Assembly (NCBI GenBank): GCA_022573285.1
Contig: JACZUF010000005.1
Location: forward strand, 1 to 64,000
Reading direction: 5' to 3'
Source: Chloroflexota bacterium
GTDB taxonomy: Bacteria; Chloroflexota; Dehalococcoidia; Lucifugimonadales; UBA3495
Length of the DNA: 64,000 bases
Positions within the stretch are counted from its first letter, which is position 1; each line of letters begins with the position of its first letter. The notes beneath the pieces were generated by a model that searched no databases, was not told the DNA's origin, and worked only from the letters and a program-made list of their open reading frames with translations. Below, one piece after another: positions 62,075-64,000 of the stretch. Both the position numbers and the translations under genes were made by a program.

Positions 62075-62860
62075 TTGAAGAACTTGATCAAGAGGTTTTG
62101 GATCTATCGAATCGGCTGGCTGCTGCTCACAGCGGCCTTATGTTGTTTGGGTGCTTCAGCTTACTATTTCGAAGAAACAGACCACGAATTTATCATCGCG
62201 GCTTTTCTACAAGGTGCAGCAGTATTTTTGGCGCTGTCGCTGGCGTATTTCTTCTTCGAAAGTAGAACTCATCAACGCCAGCGGCGACTCGACGAGGTCG
62301 TCAAACGAGCAATAGGGGATCTCCGAGCCCAAGCCGAAGCAGCAGTCATTGTCGCCACCGGCGTAGTTTGGGATCAGCCATCGGGTCATGACAATTTCGG
62401 ACCCAACAGCAAACCCGGAGTTTTTGCAGAATCTCGGAAGTTGATTGTTGAAAGGTCACACCAAATACGGGATTACGAAACCAACATCCTCGACCGCGGC
62501 GGTCTATTTATGGCATCTCGCAGGTTTGAAGATCTTGCGTTTGAATGCGAAAAATTGCTTCGAATACATGGCTCAGAGATCTCTCAACATGGGATTCTGG
62601 TGCGGTCATTACTCACGCTTGAAGAGAATGTGGCAACTGAGCAGCTCGTATGGGACGCGTATCCTGAATCCTCGAAAGGAACTAGCATCGGACTGCCATC
62701 AGATGCGGCTTTCAACATCGTCACACTTGCGGCGGTGGCCTTAAGGTTGATCGACGTGATTGAGAGCGAAAACTACATCGGCGACCCTGAGTACGAATCT
62801 ATCAGGCACTTTAGGCCCGAAACCTTCCATCGCTCCCGGGATTGGGGGTTGTGGCGTTGA
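62075..62860 (+). CDS. Hypothetical protein with two N-terminal membrane helices
   Basis: 261 residues. Two membrane helices (about 12-32 and 41-62) come first, then a charged stretch (ESRTHQRQRRLDEVVKRAIG) and a soluble helical C-terminal domain without recognised homology. TTG at 62075 was taken as start because no ATG is near and it follows the HEPN-like gene by 32 bp. The island genes share the same low GC and may act together. Confidence 0.58.
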   Translation: MKNLIKRFWIYRIGWLLLTAALCCLGASAYYFEETDHEFIIAAFLQGAAVFLALSLAYFFFESRTHQRQRRLDEVVKRAIGDLRAQAEAAVIVATGVVWDQPSGHDNFGPNSKPGVFAESRKLIVERSHQIRDYETNILDRGGLFMASRRFEDLAFECEKLLRIHGSEISQHGILVRSLLTLEENVATEQLVWDAYPESSKGTSIGLPSDAAFNIVTLAAVALRLIDVIESENYIGDPEYESIRHFRPETFHRSRDWGLWR

Positions 62861-63145
62861 TGAAACCCCACCACAAGCCAATCATGTCGCCATGCCGCTC
62901 CAGGGAAATGATTGCTTCTGCCCAACGATCCGGTCGACGGTGAAAGAATATTGGTGGTGGATGATGAGAAGGTCTATTTGCATGTTGAGGCGGGTCCGTG
63001 CAATGACTTACCGCAATAGGGTTGCCGACACCATTCCAGACGAACGGAATAGCCACGATCATCATCTATTTCTCAATTAGGAGGGGAAGCAGACCGCCTT
63101 TTTGTGCCTGGCGGTGACATTTTCGCTTGGTTTTTTCCGAGCATT
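62861..63145. other. Island right flank with possible response-regulator debris
   Basis: No complete gene. The frame at 62921-63019 reads PNDPVDGERILVVDDEKVYL and soon stops, like the start of a receiver domain; probably debris. The 17-mer of the left flank recurs at 63055-63071. Confidence 0.4.
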
Positions 63146-63191
63146 CTGTCACGCCGAAGATCGTGGGTTCGAATCCCATCCGGGTCGCCAT
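63146..63191 (+). repeat. Right attachment repeat (attR-like), truncated tRNA-Asp 3' end
   Basis: Exact 46-bp copy of 59618-59663. The 5' half of the tRNA is absent here, so it is not a functional tRNA. It marks the right end of the small island; normal chromosomal genes resume with the ThDP enzyme. Confidence 0.85.
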
Positions 63192-63259
63192 CCCTTCCCA
63201 CCTTTGATTCCTCTTGATCCTCCAGCTCCCTAGCCCGTTTTTCGCCCCTGCGGTTCCCG

Positions 63260-64000
63260 TTATCTGGATACCCACCCGCCGTAGACCGGGAACTGGCTGC
63301 AGATGAACTCTATGTAGGACGGCTGGCCGGACTCGTTGGCGGAGAAGGCGCGCTTCAGGGCCAGGACCACTTCGGACGGCTCGGTTACCCGTTCGGTGTG
63401 ATAGCCCAGTTCCCCGATGACCTTAGACATATCGACTTCGTTGTAATCCAGCACCTTATGGGTGAAGGGGTCGTGGCCGTCGCCCCAGAATCCAGGGCCA
63501 TACCCGGCAAACCCGCCGTTGCTCACGTGGACCACCGTGATTCCCATCTTCTGCCGCAGCGGGACCTCCAGGTTGCCCATCATGTATCCCAGACCAGCTT
63601 CGCCGGTGACCGCGACACATTGTTTCTGAGGGAAAGCGAGCTTGGCCGCGATGGTAGCAGCCAGGCTGAACCCCAGGGAAGAGACGTTGCCCCACCCCAG
63701 GAACCCCCGGGGCACCAACGTGTCGTACACCGTGCTCAACTGGTCCCGGGTGTTCCCGGAATCATGGGTGAGGAAGGAGTTGAGGGGGTCCAGCGCTTCC
63801 ATCAGCCCGGCATAGACCTTGTAGGGGTTTATAGGTTTGTCGGTTGACGCCATGGCCTCACGGTATTTGACCATTGCGGATTCACGGGCCGACTTGACCT
63901 CCGACGCCACGTTGCCGGCGGGCCTTCCATTGCCGGAGGTCTTGGCCGAAACCTCGGCTGTCAGCGCCTGCAGGGTGAAGCGCGCGTCGCCGATCAGCGC
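63260..64000 (-). CDS. ThDP-dependent enzyme, acetolactate-synthase-like, 5' end beyond window
   Basis: 247 codons, open at base 64000, so the N-terminus is missing. The pyrophosphate-binding region of thiamine-diphosphate enzymes is visible: VAVTGEAGLGYMMGNLEVPL (a GDG-type motif, here GEAG) and VVHVSNGGFAGYGPGFWGDG. Upstream are GFLGWGNVSSLGFSLAATIA and ALIGDARFTLQALTAEV of the central domain. The family includes acetolactate synthase, benzoylformate decarboxylase and oxalyl-CoA decarboxylase; the GDG to GEAG change means the exact reaction cannot be given. The end PVYGGWVSR is short for the family. Confidence 0.85.
   Translation of the reverse strand, partial: ALIGDARFTLQALTAEVSAKTSGNGRPAGNVASEVKSARESAMVKYREAMASTDKPINPYKVYAGLMEALDPLNSFLTHDSGNTRDQLSTVYDTLVPRGFLGWGNVSSLGFSLAATIAAKLAFPQKQCVAVTGEAGLGYMMGNLEVPLRQKMGITVVHVSNGGFAGYGPGFWGDGHDPFTHKVLDYNEVDMSKVIGELGYHTERVTEPSEVVLALKRAFSANESGQPSYIEFICSQFPVYGGWVSR

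Overview
The window looks like a bacterial chromosome segment of fairly high GC. The gene content points to Chloroflexota of the SAR202/Dehalococcoidia type, which is an inference: luciferase-like flavin monooxygenases, an amidohydrolase, a carboxymuconolactone-decarboxylase-like protein, DUF1501/DUF1800 partners, a cobalamin-independent methionine-synthase-like enzyme, a PAC2 protein and a large MalT/LuxR-type regulator. No rRNA, CRISPR array or replication origin was seen.

Layout. (1) 1-8.9 kb is ordinary chromosome: a partial NudC on the minus strand, a CMD-family protein, a minus-strand DUF1800-DUF1501-NHL set, an amidohydrolase and a parallel beta-helix lipoprotein. (2) 9.1-41.4 kb is the main accessory block. 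It opens with a decayed tRNA-Arg 3' fragment, then a minus-strand membrane protein that reads as a Cache sensor joined to a pentameric ligand-gated ion channel. From 12.2 to 40.7 kb follows a complete contractile injection system of the extracellular type (eCIS; Afp/PVC family): Pvc16-like protein, sheath, two tubes, DUF5908 protein, LysM tube protein, VgrG-like spike, PAAR tip, gp25, baseplate J, a fibre-like protein, a split Pvc12-like baseplate protein, a tape measure and an AAA+ ATPase. Four proteins with a common N-terminal leader and unrelated C-terminal domains are the likely cargo; the last is a DUF4157 protein with nine LQMKA repeats. The block ends with a membrane GH18-like protein and a methyltransferase, next to another tRNA-Arg-like fragment. 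(3) 41.7-45.3 kb has metabolic and transport genes, followed by an intact tRNA-Arg(TCT) at 45.6 kb. (4) 45.7-47.9 kb holds a lipoprotein and gene debris: the tail of a cyclase, an IS-like hairpin with a short ORF, and the C-terminal end of a serine recombinase. (5) 47.9-59.4 kb is again ordinary: PAC2, a PhnD-like protein, an ATPase-LuxR regulator beside an unusual secreted HGP-repeat protein, an aminotransferase, a flavin monooxygenase, a two-component pair and a lipoprotein. (6) 59.6-63.2 kb is a small island in tRNA-Asp, bounded by a perfect 46-bp repeat of the tRNA 3' end; it carries two unknown membrane proteins and a HEPN-like protein. (7) The window ends inside a minus-strand ThDP-dependent enzyme.

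How the genes work together. The eCIS structural genes should build a sheathed injection particle: sheath and tube lengths set by the tape measure, VgrG/PAAR as spike, gp25, J and Pvc12-like proteins as baseplate, the ATPase in assembly, and the fibre protein in target binding. The leader-bearing proteins are probably loaded through their shared N-terminus. A duplicated DNA segment carrying the tape-measure tail, the spacer and the leader suggests how new cargo domains were placed behind the same leader.
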